Source: Streptomyces cylindrosporus
Lineage (GTDB): Bacteria; Actinomycetota; Actinomycetes; Streptomycetales; Streptomycetaceae
NCBI RefSeq assembly: GCF_022698165.1
Contig: NZ_JALDAY010000007.1
Location: 434,001 to 498,000, forward strand
DNA: 64,000 nucleotides
Reading direction: 5' to 3'
Part shown: positions 34,064-42,567 of the stretch, piece by piece
Layout: each line of letters starts with the position of its first letter
How positions within the stretch are numbered: position 1 is the stretch's first letter
Position numbers and translations under genes: made by a program
The notes under the pieces: model-generated
Database searches by the model: none
What the model saw: the letters and a program-made list of their open reading frames with translations, nothing else
What the model was told of the DNA's origin: nothing

Positions 34064-35212
34064 TCACAGCCCGAGCGACTTGGCGATGATCACCTTCATC
34101 ACCTCGCTCGTGCCGGCGTAGATCCGGGTGATCCGCGCGTCGGCGTACAGCCGGGCTATCGGGTACTCCGCCATGTACCCGTAGCCTCCGAAGAGTTGCA
34201 GGCACCGGTCCACGGCCCGGGCCTGCATCTCGGTGCAGAACAGCTTCACCTTCGCGGCGTCGGCGCCGGAGAGCTCGCCGTCCACCAGATCGAGGACCGC
34301 GCGGTCCAGCATGGTCTGCGCGGCCTCGATCTCGGCCGCCACGGCGGCCAGTTCGAACTTGGTGTTCTGAAAGGACGCCACCGTCTGGCCGAACACCTCG
34401 CGCTCCTTGACGTAGGCGACGGTCGTCTCCAGGGCGGCCCGCGCCTGTGCGACCGAGCCGACGGCCACCGTCATCCGTTCCTGCGGGAGGTTGTGGCCGA
34501 GGTAGCCGAAGGCGGCGCCCTCCTCCCCCAGCCGGTTCGGCACCGGCACGCGCACGTCGTCGAAGGCCAGCTCGACGGTGTCCTGCACCTTGATGCCCAT
34601 CTTGTCGAGCACCCGCCCCCGGGTGAACCCGGGCATGCCGTCCTCCACGACCAGCAGCGTGAGGCCCGCGCGCCGGTCGTCGGGGTCGCTGGAGGTGCGG
34701 GCCACCACGATCACCAGGTCGGCGAGCAGACCGCCGGTGATGAAGGTCTTGGCGCCGTTGAGGATGTAGGTGCCCCCGTCACGCACGGCCGTGGTGCGGA
34801 TGCCCGCGAGGTCGGAGCCCGTGCCGGGTTCGGTCATGGCGACGGCGGTGAGCAGCTTGCCGGCCGCGAGGCCGGGGAACCAGCGCTGCCGCTGGTCCTC
34901 GTCGGCGTATGCGAGGAAGTACGGGAGCACGACGTCGAGTTGGGTGCGTACGGTGCCCAGCGTGACCAGCGCCCTGGCCGCCTCCTCCTGGAGGACGACG
35001 TTGTAGCGGTAGTCGGCGAGGCCGGCACCGCCGTACTCCTCGGGGATCGCCATGCCCAACAGGCCCAGTGAGCCCAGCTGTTCGAAGATCTCGCGGGGCA
35101 GGCGGCCCGCCTTCTCCCAGTCGCCGTAGTTCGGGACGACTTCCTTGGCGACGAACTCCCGTGCCAGCTTGCGGAATTCCTCGTGGTCGGCGGTGAAGAT
35201 CTGTCGGCGCAA
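34064..35212 (-). CDS. Acyl-CoA dehydrogenase
   Basis: 382 residues. Opens MRRQIFTADHEEFRKLAREF, then VAMTEPGTGSDLAGIRT (about 124-140), FITGGLLADL, KMGIKVQDTVELAFDDVRVP, and the C-terminus RIYAGTSEVMKVIIAKSLG. The first Glu of xEGTxE is Ala, as in isovaleryl-type and long-chain enzymes that use a Glu from another helix. TTG start at 35212. Last of the thirteen-gene operon. Gap to the thiolase is 12 bp. Convergent with the kinase gene, 6 bp apart, leaving no room for a terminator. Confidence 0.9.
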   Translation of the reverse strand: MRRQIFTADHEEFRKLAREFVAKEVVPNYGDWEKAGRLPREIFEQLGSLGLLGMAIPEEYGGAGLADYRYNVVLQEEAARALVTLGTVRTQLDVVLPYFLAYADEDQRQRWFPGLAAGKLLTAVAMTEPGTGSDLAGIRTTAVRDGGTYILNGAKTFITGGLLADLVIVVARTSSDPDDRRAGLTLLVVEDGMPGFTRGRVLDKMGIKVQDTVELAFDDVRVPVPNRLGEEGAAFGYLGHNLPQERMTVAVGSVAQARAALETTVAYVKEREVFGQTVASFQNTKFELAAVAAEIEAAQTMLDRAVLDLVDGELSGADAAKVKLFCTEMQARAVDRCLQLFGGYGYMAEYPIARLYADARITRIYAGTSEVMKVIIAKSLGL

Positions 35213-35224
35213 GGCAACCCCCGG

Positions 35225-36358
35225 TCAGGAGATGAGTTCGACGAGGGTGGCGTTGGCCGTGCCGCCGCCCTCGCACATGGTCTGCAGGCCGTAGCGGATC
35301 CCGTGGTCGCGCATGTGGTGGATCATGCGGGTGGTCAGGACCGCGCCGGACGCCCCGAGCGGATGGCCCAGGGCGATCGCGCCGCCCAGGGGGTTGAGCA
35401 GCGCCGGGTCGGCTCCGGTCTCCGCGAGCCAGGCGAGCGGGATCGGCGCGAAGGCCTCGTTGACCTCGAAGACACCGATCTCGGGGAGGCCGACGCCGGC
35501 CTTGGCGAGCACCTTCTCGGTCGCCGGGATCGGGCCGGTCAGCATCAGCACGGGGTCGGCGCCGACCACCGCACCGGCGCGGTGGCGCACGATCGGCGTC
35601 AGGCCCAGCTCGCGCGCCTTCTCCGGTGTCGTCACCAGCAGGGCGGCCGCGCCGTCGGAGATCTGGGAGGAGTTGCCGGCGTGGATCATCCCGTCGTCGA
35701 GGAAGGCGGGCTCGAGCGCGGCCAGCTTCTCGACCGTGCTGGTCCGCCGTACGCCCTCGTCTTCCGTCACCGCACCCACGGGCACGATCTGCGCGTCGAA
35801 GGCGCCGACGTCCTGCGCGGCGGCGGCCCGCTCGTGCGAGAGCACCGCGAACTCGTCCAACTCCCCCCGCGTGAAACCCCACTTCTGCGCGATCTTCTCG
35901 GCGGAGATCCCCTGGTTGAAGGAGAAGCCGTCGTAGCGGGCGAGCACCTTCGGCCCGTACGGCATTCCGGTCGCCCGTGCCGAGCCGAGCGGCACCCGGC
36001 TCATCACCTCGACGCCGCCCGCGACGACGACGTCCTGCCGGCCCGACATGACCGCCTGGGCGGCGAAGTCGAGGGCCTGCTGGCTCGATCCGCAGGCGCG
36101 GTTCACCGTGGTCCCCGGGATCGTCTCGGGCCAGCCCGCGGCGAGGACGGCGTAGCGGCCGATGTTGCTGGACTGGTCGCCGACCTGGGAGACGCAGCCC
36201 CACACGACGTCGTCGACGAGCGCAGGGTCGATGCCGGTGCGCTCGGCGAGTGCGCCGAGCACGACGGCTGACAGGTCGGCCGCGTGCATGTCGGACAGGC
36301 CGCCGCCGCGTCTGCCCACCGGGGTCCGGACGGCCTCGACGATCACTGCTTCGCGCAT
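35225..36358 (-). CDS. Thiolase, FadA5/acetyl-CoA acetyltransferase type
   Basis: 377 residues. Nucleophile Cys89 in TVNRACGSSQQALD, NEAFA at about 307, GHPLGASG (about 335-342) with its His, and CEGGGTANATL at the end with the second Cys. The SSQQA after the nucleophile is shared with steroid and other degradative thiolases. Cleaves a 3-oxoacyl-CoA with CoA in the last beta-oxidation step. The start overlaps the crotonase gene by 16 bp. Part of the 47547-34064 operon. Confidence 0.92.
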   Translation of the reverse strand: MREAVIVEAVRTPVGRRGGGLSDMHAADLSAVVLGALAERTGIDPALVDDVVWGCVSQVGDQSSNIGRYAVLAAGWPETIPGTTVNRACGSSQQALDFAAQAVMSGRQDVVVAGGVEVMSRVPLGSARATGMPYGPKVLARYDGFSFNQGISAEKIAQKWGFTRGELDEFAVLSHERAAAAQDVGAFDAQIVPVGAVTEDEGVRRTSTVEKLAALEPAFLDDGMIHAGNSSQISDGAAALLVTTPEKARELGLTPIVRHRAGAVVGADPVLMLTGPIPATEKVLAKAGVGLPEIGVFEVNEAFAPIPLAWLAETGADPALLNPLGGAIALGHPLGASGAVLTTRMIHHMRDHGIRYGLQTMCEGGGTANATLVELIS

Positions 36359-37164
36359 GAAGGGTCCTCCCCGGGGGCCTGTCGGTACCAGCGGCCGGTG
36401 AAGCGCGGCTCGCGCTTCTCGGCGAAGGCGGCGTACGCCTCCGTCACGTCCGTCGAGGCGAAGTTGACGCTCTGGGCGCGGGCCTCACCGGCGAGGGCCT
36501 CGCGCAGGGTGCTGCCTGTGCCCTCGTTGAGGAGCGCCTTGGTCTGGGCGAGGGCGACCGGTGGGCCCGCTGCGAGCCGGTCGGCCAGGTCGGTGACGTA
36601 CTTGTCGATCTCCTCGGCGGGCACCACCCAGGTCACGAGGCCCAGCGACCGCGCCTCCTCGGCGTCGACGGTCTCGGCCAACAGGGCGAGCCGCTTGGCC
36701 TGTTGGAGTCCGGCGAGCCTGGGCAGCAGCCAGCTGCCGCCGCAGTCCGGGGAGAGTCCGCGCCGGGTGAAGATCTGCGAGAAGCGGGCCTGCGGGGTGG
36801 CCACGACCAGGTCGCAGCCGAGGGCGAGGTTCCAGCCGGCGCCGACCGCGACACCGGTGACCTTGGCGATGGTCGGGACGGGCAACTCGTGCAGGAGCAG
36901 GGCGACTTCGTTGAGGTCGCGCACCTTGTCCAGGGGGTGCCGGGTGTCGTCCACGGCGGCGGTGAGGTCGGCGCCCGAGGAGAACGCTCCACCGGCGCCG
37001 GTGAGGACGAGGGCCCGTACCCCGTCGTGGGCGGCCTGGGTGAGCGCGTCCCGCAGCGCCGACCACAGCGCTCGGTCGACCGCGTTCCTCCGGTGCGGCC
37101 TGTTCAGGGTCAGGGTCCGTACGCCGCCCCGGTCGTGGGTCAGCAGTGCGGGGCCGTCGGTCAC
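36343..37164 (-). CDS. Enoyl-CoA hydratase/isomerase, PaaG-like
   Basis: 273 residues from GTG 37164. Oxyanion blocks GAFSSGADLTAAV (about 58-70) and GVAVGAGWNLALGCDLVVATPQARFS parts (about 105-130). The active loop reads FTRRGLSPDCGGSWLLPRL: a PD pair in place of PG, the pattern of PaaG-like isomerases that use an Asp rather than two Glu. So it may shift a double bond rather than hydrate it. GTGA overlap with the CoA-transferase upstream. Confidence 0.88.
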   Translation of the reverse strand: MTDGPALLTHDRGGVRTLTLNRPHRRNAVDRALWSALRDALTQAAHDGVRALVLTGAGGAFSSGADLTAAVDDTRHPLDKVRDLNEVALLLHELPVPTIAKVTGVAVGAGWNLALGCDLVVATPQARFSQIFTRRGLSPDCGGSWLLPRLAGLQQAKRLALLAETVDAEEARSLGLVTWVVPAEEIDKYVTDLADRLAAGPPVALAQTKALLNEGTGSTLREALAGEARAQSVNFASTDVTEAYAAFAEKREPRFTGRWYRQAPGEDPSCAKQ

Positions 37165-38345
37165 GCGTCACCCCGCAACTCCGGCTCGGTGACACCGAGT
37201 TCGGCCAGGACCCGCGCCGTGTGCTCGCCCAGTCCGGGTACGGCGCCCATCGGGGGGTCGTAGCCGGAGATGACCGGCGGCGGCAGCAGCGCCGGTACCG
37301 GTCCGGCCGGTGTGTCGACGCTGCGCCAGCGGTCGCGGGCCGCGAGGTGGGGGTGGGCGAGGACGTCCTTCGGGGTGTTGTAGCGGGAGTTGCCGATGCC
37401 GGTCTCGTCGGCGCGCCGCTGGATGTGCGCCAGGTCGTGCCGGGCGCACCAGGCCCCGATCTCGGCGTCGAGGAGGGCCCGGTGCTCGACGCGTTCGGGG
37501 TTGGTCCGGAAGCGTTCGTCGGCGGCGAGGTCGGGGCGGTTCAGCAACTCCCTTGCCAGGCGCTGCCATTCGCGGTCGTTGATGGTGCCGAGGACGACGG
37601 TGTGCCCGTCGGCGGTGCGGTAGGCGCCGTAAGGGGCGACGGCGGGTGAGCTCATGCCGATCGGGTCCGGCTCCTCACCCGAGTGCCGGGTGTACGTCAG
37701 GGGATAGCCCATGAGCTCGGTCATGGTGTCGAACAGACTCACCGCGACGGCACCGCCGCGCGCGCCCCGGCGCTCACCGGCGTACAGCAGCGCCACGATG
37801 GACAGCGCGGTGTACAGGCCGGTGCTCGCGTCCGCGATGGGCGGGCCCGGTTTGGCCGGGGCGCCGGGGTGGCCGGTGATGGCGCAGACCCCGGACTCGG
37901 CCTGGACGAGGAGGTCGTAGGCGCGTTTGTGGGAGAGCGGGCCGCCCTGTCCGTAGCCGTCGATCTCCACCGCGATCAGGTCCGGGTGACGGGTCGTCAG
38001 GTCGTCGGGGGCGATGCCGAGTTTGGCCGTCGTGCCCGGGGTGAGGTTGGAGACCAGGACGTCGGCGCGGTCGAGGAGGCGGTGCAGGATCGCCATCCCC
38101 GTCTCGGTCTTGAGGTCGAGGGCGACGGACTCCTTGCCGCGGTTGGTCCACACGAAGTGGGCGGCGAGGCCGTTCACCACGTCGTCGATGTGCCGGGCGG
38201 AGTCGCCGCCGTCCGGGTTCTCCACCTTGACGACCCTGGCGCCCAGGTCGCACAGGACCCGGGTGCACAGGGGCGCGGAGACGGCCTGTTCCAGGGCCAC
38301 CACCGTCACTCCGGAAAGGGGTCCCGGCCGGTTCGAGGGGGTCAT
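37161..38345 (-). CDS. CaiB/BaiF family (family III) CoA-transferase
   Basis: 394 residues. PLSGVTVVALEQAVSAPLCT (about 8-27), LGARVVKVENPDGGD (about 33-47), WTNRGKESVALDLKT (about 66-80), KRAYDLLVQAESGVCAITG (about 138-156) with the anhydride-forming Asp. Near-identical in plan to 14097-15287. Activates an acid brought in by the ABC system of the same operon (inference). Overlaps both neighbours by a few bases. Confidence 0.9.
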   Translation of the reverse strand: MTPSNRPGPLSGVTVVALEQAVSAPLCTRVLCDLGARVVKVENPDGGDSARHIDDVVNGLAAHFVWTNRGKESVALDLKTETGMAILHRLLDRADVLVSNLTPGTTAKLGIAPDDLTTRHPDLIAVEIDGYGQGGPLSHKRAYDLLVQAESGVCAITGHPGAPAKPGPPIADASTGLYTALSIVALLYAGERRGARGGAVAVSLFDTMTELMGYPLTYTRHSGEEPDPIGMSSPAVAPYGAYRTADGHTVVLGTINDREWQRLARELLNRPDLAADERFRTNPERVEHRALLDAEIGAWCARHDLAHIQRRADETGIGNSRYNTPKDVLAHPHLAARDRWRSVDTPAGPVPALLPPPVISGYDPPMGAVPGLGEHTARVLAELGVTEPELRGDA

Positions 38346-39112
38346 CAGATCACCAGGCCGCCGTCGACCGGCAGCACCTGGCCGGTGACGAAGGAGGCCG
38401 CGTCCGAGGCGAGGAAGACGAAGGCGCCGGCGACCTCCTCGGGCTCGGCCCAGCGGCCGAGGGGGATGCGGGCGAGCATGGTGGCGGCGAACTTCTCGTT
38501 GGTGCGGATGGTCTCGGTCATCGGGGTCGCGGCCAGCGGTGCCAGGGCGTTGACCTTGATCTGCTTGCGGGCGAACTCGCGGGCCATCGACTTGGTCATG
38601 CCGATGACCGCGGCCTTGGCGGCCGAGTAGTTGACCTGGCCGAGCGTGCCGGTGAGGCCCGCCGAGGAGGTGACGTTGATGATGCGTCCGGTGCCGTCGG
38701 TGGGCAGGAACGGCAGGGCGGCCTGCGAGCAGGTGAAGGTGCCCAGGACGTGGATGTCGAGCAGCCGGCGGAAGGTGTCCTCGTCCAGGTCGGCGAACAT
38801 GGCCGGCGCGGTGACGCCGGCGTTGTTCACCAGGACGTGCAGCGTCCCGTCGGCCAGGGCGGCGGCCCGGGACACCGCGGCCTCGGCGGCGCCCCGGTCC
38901 CGTACGTCGAGCCCGGCGCTGTCGGCGATGCCCCCGGCCGCGCCGATCTTGCCGGCGACGGCCGCGGCTGCCGTCGCGTCGACGTCCGTGACCAGGACGG
39001 CCGCGCCGGCCCGCGCGAGGGCGTGCGCGACGGCGGCGCCGATGCCGCCCGCGGCCCCGGTGACCAGCGCGGACCGTCCCGTCAGGTCGAACAGCCCGTT
39101 GTCGTGGACCAC
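38345..39112 (-). CDS. SDR family oxidoreductase (FabG-like)
   Basis: 255 residues. GTG at 39112 shares its first base with the stop codon of the amidohydrolase (TAGTG). TGAAGGIGAA (about 19-28), NNAGVTAP (about 95), catalytic YSAAKAAVIG (Tyr about 158) and FVTGQVLPVDGGLVI. Probably 3-hydroxyacyl-CoA dehydrogenase for the operon, which otherwise has hydratase, thiolase and dehydrogenase (inference). Confidence 0.88.
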   Translation of the reverse strand: MVHDNGLFDLTGRSALVTGAAGGIGAAVAHALARAGAAVLVTDVDATAAAAVAGKIGAAGGIADSAGLDVRDRGAAEAAVSRAAALADGTLHVLVNNAGVTAPAMFADLDEDTFRRLLDIHVLGTFTCSQAALPFLPTDGTGRIINVTSSAGLTGTLGQVNYSAAKAAVIGMTKSMAREFARKQIKVNALAPLAATPMTETIRTNEKFAATMLARIPLGRWAEPEEVAGAFVFLASDAASFVTGQVLPVDGGLVI

Positions 39113-40410
39113 TACTTGCTCGCCGCCGCTACGGCCGCGCGGGCCCGCTGCCGGAAGGCCTCCAGCTTGTCGACGGGCTCGGTGAGCTGACGGCTGCGCG
39201 GGCGGATGCTGACGTCGTGGCCCGCGGCGGCCTTGCGCAGGGCGCCGACCGTGGCCTGCTCGCGCGGGATGTGCGAGAACGGGTCGAAGGAGTACCAGCG
39301 CATCGCGTTCTCGTGGGTCATCTTCACGATGTCGGCGTCCGGGACCTCGCACTCGGTCAGCACCCCGTGCAGCTGCTCGGGGGCGTCCGGCCACAGCGAG
39401 TCGCTGTGCGGGTAGTCGCCCTCCCAGCAGATGTTGTCGATGCCGATGTCGTTGCGCAGCTTCACGCCGAGTTTGTCGGTGATGAAGCAGGTCAGGAAGT
39501 GCTCGCGGAAGACCTCGGAAGGCAGCTTGCCGCCGAAGTCCTGGAGGGTCCAGGCGGCGTGCATCTCGAAGGTGCGGTCCACGCGCTCCAGGAAGTACGG
39601 GATCCAGCCGGTGCCGCCCTCGGACAGGGCGATCTTCAGGTCGGGGTACTCCTTGATGGTGCGCGACCACAGCAGGTCGGCGGCGGCCTGGACGAGGTTG
39701 ATGGGCTGGAGGGTGATCATCACGTCGGGCGGCGAGTCGACGGCCGGGATGGCGAGCCGGCCGGAGGAGCCGATGTGCACCGACAGCACGGTGCCCGTGT
39801 CGCAGGCGGCCTGCCACACCGGGTTCCAGTACGGGTCATGGAAGCTCGGGTAGCCGAGGGCCGCCGGGTTCTCCGGGAAGGTCATGGAGTGGCAGCCCTT
39901 GGCGGCGACGCGGCGGATCTCGGCGGCGGTGAGCTCGGCGCTCCAGATGGCGGGCAGGGCCATGGGGATGAAGCGGCCCGGGTAGGCGCCGCACCACTCG
40001 TCGATGTGCCAGTCGTTGTACGCCCGTACCAGCGCGAGGGAGAAGTCGGAGTCCTCGGTGGCGAACATACGGGCCGAGAAGCCCGGGAAGGACGGGAAGT
40101 TCATCTGGGCGAGGACGCCGCCCGCGTTCATGTCCTTGACGCGCTCGTGGACGTCGTAGCAGCCGGGCCGGATCTCGTCCATGCCCTGCGGGTCGAGGCC
40201 GTACTCCTCCTTGGGCCGTCCGGCGACCGCGTTGAGCGCGGCGTTGCCGACGCTGTTGTCGCGGAAGTGCCAGCGGTCGCTGCCGTCCTCGCGGTGGACG
40301 AGTTTGGGCGCGTCGTCCAGGTACTTCTTCGGCAGGTGGTTCACGAAGATGTCCGGCGGCTCGATGATGTGGTCGTCGACGCTGATGAGGATCAAGTCGT
40401 CCTTGTTCAT
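39112..40410 (-). CDS. Amidohydrolase family 2 (ACMSD-like)
   Basis: 432 residues. ILISVDDHIIEPPDIFVNHLP (first 28 residues, with the Asp-x-His strand), SVHIGSSGR (His about 225), ALSEGGTGWIPYFLERVDRTFE parts (about 262-283) and the closing Asp in CWEGDYPHSDSLW (about 333). This protein type recurs in mycobacterial lipid-catabolic islands without a proven reaction. C-terminal tail after residue 385 is extra compared with 9781-10959. Seventh gene of the long operon. Confidence 0.87.
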   Translation of the reverse strand: MNKDDLILISVDDHIIEPPDIFVNHLPKKYLDDAPKLVHREDGSDRWHFRDNSVGNAALNAVAGRPKEEYGLDPQGMDEIRPGCYDVHERVKDMNAGGVLAQMNFPSFPGFSARMFATEDSDFSLALVRAYNDWHIDEWCGAYPGRFIPMALPAIWSAELTAAEIRRVAAKGCHSMTFPENPAALGYPSFHDPYWNPVWQAACDTGTVLSVHIGSSGRLAIPAVDSPPDVMITLQPINLVQAAADLLWSRTIKEYPDLKIALSEGGTGWIPYFLERVDRTFEMHAAWTLQDFGGKLPSEVFREHFLTCFITDKLGVKLRNDIGIDNICWEGDYPHSDSLWPDAPEQLHGVLTECEVPDADIVKMTHENAMRWYSFDPFSHIPREQATVGALRKAAAGHDVSIRPRSRQLTEPVDKLEAFRQRARAAVAAASK

Positions 40411-40435
40411 GCGAGGTCCCTTTCGCTGAGGGGGG

Positions 40436-40753
40436 TCAGTCGGAGGCCGGGAGGGGTTTGGCGGCCTTGATGGTCATGGGGACGCCGTCGCAGGCGAGTT
40501 CGCCGGCTCCGGGACTGGTGCAGAGCAGCTCCAGGGCACCCTCGGCGTCGACGTAGCGCTTGCCGAGGAGGGTGACCGGGTCCGCGCCCGTGGCGGGTGC
40601 GGGCGGTGCGGTGGCGGCGGGCACCATGGGGGCGCCGCCGCAGGTCAGGGCGGGCTGCCGGCCGGCCGGGGCGCGCACCACGACCACACGGGTGGTGCAC
40701 ACCGTACTGGCGAGCTGGTCACCGGGGCGCGGCGTCGGTGCTGGTGAGGTCAT
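40436..40753 (-). CDS. Small Cys-containing protein with internal repeat, unknown
   Basis: 105 residues, not recognised. Two similar halves are visible: VCTT...ALTCGGAPM (about 18-42) and LLCTSPGAGELACDGVPM (about 79-96), each giving C-T, then L-x-C-x-G-x-P-M. The four paired Cys could bind a metal or form disulfides. No signal peptide. Lies between the membrane protein gene (35-bp overlap) and the amidohydrolase (25-bp gap) in the long operon, so it is probably a working gene despite its size. Confidence 0.75.
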   Translation of the reverse strand: MTSPAPTPRPGDQLASTVCTTRVVVVRAPAGRQPALTCGGAPMVPAATAPPAPATGADPVTLLGKRYVDAEGALELLCTSPGAGELACDGVPMTIKAAKPLPASD

Positions 40754-41156
40754 GGTTCAGGTCCCTTTCCGACAGGCGGTCGGCGAGCACGGCGAGGTCG
40801 TAGGACTGGCGGGCCATCCAGAAGCGGAGGAAGCCGGTGAGCGAGTAGCGCAGGAAGAGGGCCGCGCCGACGACCGTCCCCGCGATGCCGCCGAGGCCTA
40901 GCGCGAGCCCGTCGCGCTGGTCGAGCGGGTTCTGGGTGTTGTGCGAGACGAAGTACGCCGACACCGCGAGGACCAGGCCGACGACCATCAGGGCGGCGCC
41001 GAGGCGCAGCCAGAGTCCGGCCCGGGCGGCGGCCGGGTCGGGGATCTTCAGGTCGGCGAGCTCACGGACGAAGCGGTCAGCGCGGGAGTCCGGGAGGCGC
41101 CCGCCGGCTGTCGTGTCCGGCTCGCGCGCGTCCGTGTGCGGCTCGGTCGGTGTCAT
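40719..41156 (-). CDS. Small two-helix membrane protein, unknown
   Basis: 145 residues. A charged N-terminus (about 1-45) is followed by two predicted membrane helices, LWLRLGAALMVVGLVLAVSA (about 48-67) and GLALGLGGIAGTVVGAALFL (about 83-102), then a basic-acidic tail. Starts within 4 bp of the LivF-like stop. Position directly after the importer ATPases suggests a helper of uptake or of a membrane-bound step, but nothing in the sequence shows its role. Confidence 0.8.
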   Translation of the reverse strand: MTPTEPHTDAREPDTTAGGRLPDSRADRFVRELADLKIPDPAAARAGLWLRLGAALMVVGLVLAVSAYFVSHNTQNPLDQRDGLALGLGGIAGTVVGAALFLRYSLTGFLRFWMARQSYDLAVLADRLSERDLNHDLTSTDAAPR

Positions 41157-41860
41157 GCGGAACTCCCCAGATAGAGGGCGGACAGTTCGTCGCGCAGCCC
41201 GCCGTCGGGGCGGCCCTGGCGTTCGATGCGGCCGCGCACGAGGACGGCCGCGTGGTCGGCGATGCCGAGGACGGCCGCCGCGAACTGCTCGACGACGAGG
41301 ACCGCGACGCCCTGCCGGGCGATCTCGGCGACCTGCTCGTAGAGCCGGGAGACCACCAACGGGGCGAGTCCCATGGACAGTTCGTCGAGGAGCAGTACGG
41401 CGGGGTCGGTGGCCAGGCCGCGGGCGAGGGCGAGCATCTGCTGCTCGCCGCCGGAGAGGGTGCCCGCGATCTGTCCGGCGCGCCTGCCCAGCACCGGGAA
41501 GCGGTCGAAGGCGAGCTCCTCGATCTCCTCGCGGGTGCGGCCCGTGAAGGTCATCATCAGGAGGTTGTCGCGCACCGAGAGGTTGGGGAACACCCCGCGC
41601 CCCTCGGGGATCAGGCAGACGCCGGCCCGGGCCAGGGCGCGGGGGTCGGCGCCGGTCATCTCCCGCCCGCCGAGCACGAGTCGGCCCGACTGGACCGGAT
41701 GCAGTCCGGCCGCGACGTGCAAAGTGGTCGTCTTCCCGGCGCCGTTGGGGCCGAGCAGCGCGACGACCTGCCCGGCGCCGACGCGGAGGTCGACGCCGTG
41801 CAGGACGGTGATGCCCTCGTGGGCCGCGCGCACGGCGCGCAGTTCGAGCAGAGCGTTCAC
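41153..41860 (-). CDS. LivF-like ABC transporter ATPase
   Basis: 235 residues from GTG 41860. Walker A LLGPNGAGKTTTLH (about 35-48), Q-loop region, signature LSGGEQQMLALARGL (about 135-149), Walker B AVLLLDELSMGLAP (about 155-168). The short loop after Walker B with ELSxGLAP is typical of LivF. With LivG it drives a branched-chain-amino-acid-type (HAAT) importer. GTGA overlap with the LivG-like gene. In a catabolic operon the substrate is more likely a carboxylic acid than an amino acid (inference). Confidence 0.92.
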   Translation of the reverse strand: MNALLELRAVRAAHEGITVLHGVDLRVGAGQVVALLGPNGAGKTTTLHVAAGLHPVQSGRLVLGGREMTGADPRALARAGVCLIPEGRGVFPNLSVRDNLLMMTFTGRTREEIEELAFDRFPVLGRRAGQIAGTLSGGEQQMLALARGLATDPAVLLLDELSMGLAPLVVSRLYEQVAEIARQGVAVLVVEQFAAAVLGIADHAAVLVRGRIERQGRPDGGLRDELSALYLGSSA

Positions 41861-42567
41861 ACGTCCCCCAGGTAGGCCGCCAGCACCGTCTCGTCGTTCC
41901 GGATGACCTCGGGCGGTCCCACGGCGATGACCTTCCCGAGGTCGAGCACGTACACCTCGTCGCACACGCCCATCACCAGGCCCATGTCGTGCTCGACCAG
42001 GACGACCGCGGTGCCGTCCGCCGCGAGGGAGCGCAGCAGCGCCGCGAACCGCTCGGTCTCCTCCCCGTCCTGTCCGGCCGCGGGCTCGTCGAGCAGCAGC
42101 AGTTCGGGGCGTACGGCCATGGCGCGGCCGACCTCGACGAGGCGGGCGACGCCGGTGGGCAGGTTGTCGGCGCGGGTGTCGGCGATGCCGGTCAGTTCGA
42201 GCCGGTCGAGGAGGCCGTCGGCCATCTGTCGCGCCCTGCGCCGCTCGGGGCCGAGTTCCGCGGCGACCAGGAGGTTGTCGCGGACGCTCAACCGGCCGAA
42301 GAGCTCCAGGCGTTGGAAGGTGCGCGCGAGCCCGTGCCGGCAGCGCCGGGCGGGCCCGAGCCGGGTGACGTCCCGGCCGCCGAGCACCACCCGCCCGGCC
42401 TGCGGCCTGCGCAGCCCCGACACGACGTCGAACAGGGTGCTCTTGCCGGCCCCGTTGGGTCCGATGAGGCCGGTGACCGCGCCGCGCTCGGCGCTCATCC
42501 CGACGCCGTCCAGGGCACGGTTGCCGCCGTAGGAGACGGTCACCGCGCTAACTTCCAGCAGTGGCAC
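41857..42567 (-). CDS. LivG-like ABC transporter ATPase
   Basis: 236 residues from GTG 42567. Walker A LIGPNGAGKSTLFD (about 34-47), GLARTFQRLELFGRLSVRDNLLVA blocks as in LivG, Walker B ELLLLDEPAAGQD (about 155-167). The signature reads LPTGVARLVEVGRA rather than LSYGQQR, a looser form than usual, but the heterodimer partner LivF has a canonical one. Overlaps the permease gene by 20 bp. Confidence 0.9.
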   Translation of the reverse strand: MPLLEVSAVTVSYGGNRALDGVGMSAERGAVTGLIGPNGAGKSTLFDVVSGLRRPQAGRVVLGGRDVTRLGPARRCRHGLARTFQRLELFGRLSVRDNLLVAAELGPERRRARQMADGLLDRLELTGIADTRADNLPTGVARLVEVGRAMAVRPELLLLDEPAAGQDGEETERFAALLRSLAADGTAVVLVEHDMGLVMGVCDEVYVLDLGKVIAVGPPEVIRNDETVLAAYLGDV

